A stretch of 7,065 nt of DNA, from the NCBI GenBank assembly GCA_910585655.1, contig CAJUFW010000174.1, forward strand, positions 1 through 7,065, read 5' to 3'. The stretch is from an uncultured Lachnospiraceae bacterium (lineage in GTDB: Bacteria > Bacillota_A > Clostridia > Lachnospirales > Lachnospiraceae). The notes below the pieces were generated by a model that searched no databases, had not been told where the DNA came from, and worked only from the letters and a program-made list of their open reading frames with translations. Made by a program: the position numbers and the translations under genes. Positions within the stretch are counted from its first letter, which is position 1. The number at the start of each line of letters is the position of its first letter. Below, in pieces: positions 5,210 through 7,065 of the stretch.

Positions 5210-6143
5210 GGGAATCCTCCTCTCTCTCTGTCACCGTTTCTTTTGGCGCCGGAGTATAACCGGCTAACTGCCTTCTTTTTTCCAACAACACCGGCACCGT
5301 CAAAGCCGCCGCTACCAAAACTGCGGTCAGCAGCTTTAAATCATCGGTGCTTAAACCTAGCTGCAACACGACCGCGACGATCGTCCGGTAAATAATAGAA
5401 CCGACCATCACCGAAGTCAGCTTCACCGCAAAATTTAGCTTATGCCCGAAAATAACTTCTCCGATGATAATAGACGCCAAACCAATCACAATCGCGCCAA
5501 TTCCCATTTTTACATCCGCATATCCCTGGCTCTGTGTCACCAACGCACCAGACATTGCAACCAGACCATTGCTGATACTAAGCCCAAGAATTTTTGTCAT
5601 ATTGGTATTCACACCTAAAGAACGAATCATATTTTCGTTATTTCCGGTTGCACGGATTGCGCTTCCAATTGCCGTCCCAAAAAACCAATACAATACTGCA
5701 ATCACCACTATGGCAAATACCACTCCCAATGCCAGCGTGATCCATGCCAGCGGAATTCCTGTTGCATCAGACAAAGCGGAAAACAGTGTAACCACCCGTA
5801 GCAGAGGCGTGTTAGAGCGTCCCATAATATGCAGATTGATGGAATACAAACCAAGCTGTGTCAAAATACCTGCCAAAATCGCCGGAATCGCACATTTGGT
5901 ATGTAACACACCTGTTACAAAGCCTGCCACTACACCGCCTGCTGTAGCCAGCAACACTGCCAACAAAGGATTCATGCCGTTTACAATCATCACGGCACAG
6001 ATCGATCCACCGGTGGCAAAGCTGCCGTCTACACTCAAATCCGCTACATCCAGTATCCGAAAGGTCAGGTAAACTCCTATTGCCATAATGCCCCATAGCA
6101 CACCCTGGCTGACAGCCCCTTGTACTGCTAATAAGATTCCCAT
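5196..6143 (-). CDS. ABC transporter permease (315 aa), branched-chain-type fold, TrpXYZ-like
   Basis: This is the membrane subunit of a type I importer of the BPD_transp_2 group (COG4120-like). I start it at the ATG at 6143: GAGGAG lies 4 nt upstream, whereas the ATG at 6155, which would add four residues, has no good site. Most of the length is hydrophobic, with about eight to nine helices. The N-terminal pattern GIMAIGVYLTFRILDVADLSVDGSF (18-42), best read as two pieces, is typical of the family. The cytoplasmic coupling helix that contacts the ATPase is visible at RATGNNENMIRSLGVN (164-179). The last 27 residues are charged and polar and face the cytoplasm; their end overlaps the ATPase gene. 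The gap to the binding-protein stop is 58 nt and shows no terminator, so all three are probably co-transcribed. Confidence 0.94.
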   Translation of the reverse strand: MGILLAVQGAVSQGVLWGIMAIGVYLTFRILDVADLSVDGSFATGGSICAVMIVNGMNPLLAVLLATAGGVVAGFVTGVLHTKCAIPAILAGILTQLGLYSINLHIMGRSNTPLLRVVTLFSALSDATGIPLAWITLALGVVFAIVVIAVLYWFFGTAIGSAIRATGNNENMIRSLGVNTNMTKILGLSISNGLVAMSGALVTQSQGYADVKMGIGAIVIGLASIIIGEVIFGHKLNFAVKLTSVMVGSIIYRTIVAVVLQLGLSTDDLKLLTAVLVAAALTVPVLLEKRRQLAGYTPAPKETVTEREEDSHADD

Positions 6144-6201
6144 ACTACTCCTCATTTCTGCAGGAACGCTCTCTCTCCCTGCTGTTTCTTCTATACAGAA
6201 C

Positions 6202-7065
6202 TTATTCTTCTGCTCCTACTATCTTTGCATCCTTTAATAAATCTTCTGGAATGGTAATGTTAAGCTCCTCGGCAGTGGTTGTATTGATTGCTAACGTACA
6301 GTTTTCGGCAGACAAATATGCCACTGGCATTTGGCTGACATCCTTTCCGTTTTTGAGGATCTCTACAGCCATTTCTCCTGCTTTTTTGCCGATCTCAAAG
6401 TAATCCAGCCCATAAGTGGCAAGCGCTCCATTCGCTACCATATTTTCCTCACCTGCAATAATAGGCAAATGGTTGGCATTTGCCACCATTGCTACAGTTG
6501 CCATTCCCTCTGCCAGCAAATTGTCCGTTGGAATATAAATGGCATCTACCTTGCCGATCAAAGATTCGGTAACAGACTGGATTTGGTTGGAATCCGATAC
6601 AGTAGCTTCCATATATTCCAGATTTACCGCCTCACAAGCCGTCTTTGCCAAATCTGCCTGAACAATCGAATTATCCTCTGCAGAGCAATACATAATCGCA
6701 ATCTTCTTTGCATCCGGAAGAATCTGCAGCAGCAGATCAATCTGCTCCTTTACCGGGTTCAAATCCGAAGAACCGGATATATTGGTTCCCGGTGTTTCTA
6801 CGCTTTCACAAAGCCCGGCAACCACCGGATCGGTAACTGCCGTAAATAAAATCGGGATCTCCGTCGTCTTGGCTGCGCAAGCCTGGGCAGAGTTGGTAGC
6901 AATCGCCAAAATCAAATCACTTTGATTGTTGACCAGCTTGTTGGCTATCGTCTCACAGTTCGAGGGATCACCCTGTGCATTGTTAAAGTCAATCTCAATG
7001 TTTTCCCCGTCTACATAACCGGCATCTTTTAAGGCTGCCACAAAGCCTTCGTAAGACGCATCCAG
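6202..7065 (-). CDS. ABC transporter substrate-binding protein (ABC_sub_bind/TrpX-like), 5' end missing
   Basis: This is the extracellular binding protein that delivers the substrate to the permease. The frame stays open to the right edge, so the true start and the expected lipoprotein signal lie outside the window; 287 codons are visible of about 330 usual. The GTG at 7041 is an internal valine: the frame reads eight more codons (LDASYEGF) upstream and fits the family there. Family hallmarks include FTAVTDPVVAGL and the following NISGSSD, the P-x-AKKIAIMYC strand, and a late stretch giving I-x-GEENM. These fit the PF04392/COG2984 group. A characterised example, TrpX of Streptococcus pneumoniae, belongs to a tryptophan/tyrosine uptake system. 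Related proteins bind other solutes, so substrate here is undetermined. Any T-box or other leader would lie off the window. Confidence 0.93.
   Translation of the reverse strand: MDASYEGFVAALKDAGYVDGENIEIDFNNAQGDPSNCETIANKLVNNQSDLILAIATNSAQACAAKTTEIPILFTAVTDPVVAGLCESVETPGTNISGSSDLNPVKEQIDLLLQILPDAKKIAIMYCSAEDNSIVQADLAKTACEAVNLEYMEATVSDSNQIQSVTESLIGKVDAIYIPTDNLLAEGMATVAMVANANHLPIIAGEENMVANGALATYGLDYFEIGKKAGEMAVEILKNGKDVSQMPVAYLSAENCTLAINTTTAEELNITIPEDLLKDAKIVGAEE

Noticed and set aside
5464..6072. Plus-strand 202-codon open frame
   Set aside because: It is antisense to the permease, whose family match and operon position are clear. The frame lacks a ribosome site and reflects the codon composition of the real gene.
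6144..6201. Attenuator or riboswitch between the binding-protein and permease genes
   Set aside because: Only 58 nt, with no stable stem-loop plus T-tract; it looks like a plain intergenic gap.
6331..6849. Plus-strand 172-codon open frame
   Set aside because: It is antisense to the substrate-binding protein, with a Cys/Arg/His-rich composition typical of a shadow frame.
1..7065. CRISPR array, insertion sequence or defence system
   Set aside because: No direct repeats with regular spacers, no terminal inverted repeats with a transposase, and no nuclease, reverse transcriptase or toxin-like protein were found.

Overview
The window looks like a chromosomal segment of a low-to-moderate GC, Gram-positive Clostridia member, most likely a Lachnospiraceae-type gut anaerobe. 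The evidence is strong AGGAGG-type ribosome binding sites, a short Gram-positive signal peptide on a Lys/Thr/Ala-rich secreted protein, a tRNA-Leu gene without an encoded CCA, AT-rich spacers with consensus sigma-A promoters, and protein families typical of that group. The taxonomic call is inference; no marker gene is present. All protein genes lie on the minus strand.

Layout from left to right. (1) Positions 1-53 hold the 5' two thirds of a minus-strand tRNA-Gln(CTG) that runs off the left edge, with its own promoter and an A-tract upstream of it. (2) Positions 269-1960 encode a 563-residue secreted protein of unknown function, built around four degenerate modules of about 105 residues, with a terminator hairpin at 189-220. 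(3) Positions 1961-2313 are its long control region. It holds a perfect TTGACA-17-TATAAT promoter, a downstream TAAA-16-GCCGATAT element matching the flagellar sigma-D/sigma-28 class, and a leader packed with small hairpins. One hairpin presents AAGGAU in a six-base loop, the classic CsrA-binding shape. (4) A plus-strand tRNA-Leu with anticodon AAG lies at 2480-2563, with promoter and terminator. (5) Positions 2671-7065 form one tight minus-strand operon, read from the right edge: substrate-binding protein (5' end off the window), permease and ATPase of an ABC importer of the TrpXYZ-like (COG2984/COG4120/COG1101) type, then an EamA/DMT drug-metabolite transporter, then a membrane-anchored helical-repeat protein. 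The ATPase overlaps the permease by 14 nt and the EamA gene overlaps the ATPase by 4 nt. A hairpin at 2625-2652 closes the operon.

How it works together. The operon pairs a small-molecule ABC importer, possibly for aromatic amino acids or a related organic solute, with a likely exporter or permease of the DMT superfamily and an unknown membrane protein; the substrate cannot be read from the sequence. The most interesting region is the control region of the secreted protein. It resembles the regulation of flagellin (sigma-D promoter plus CsrA-type leader hairpin plus GGA in the Shine-Dalgarno), but it is attached to a protein that shows no flagellin features. No transposon, CRISPR array, phage gene or recognisable defence system is present.
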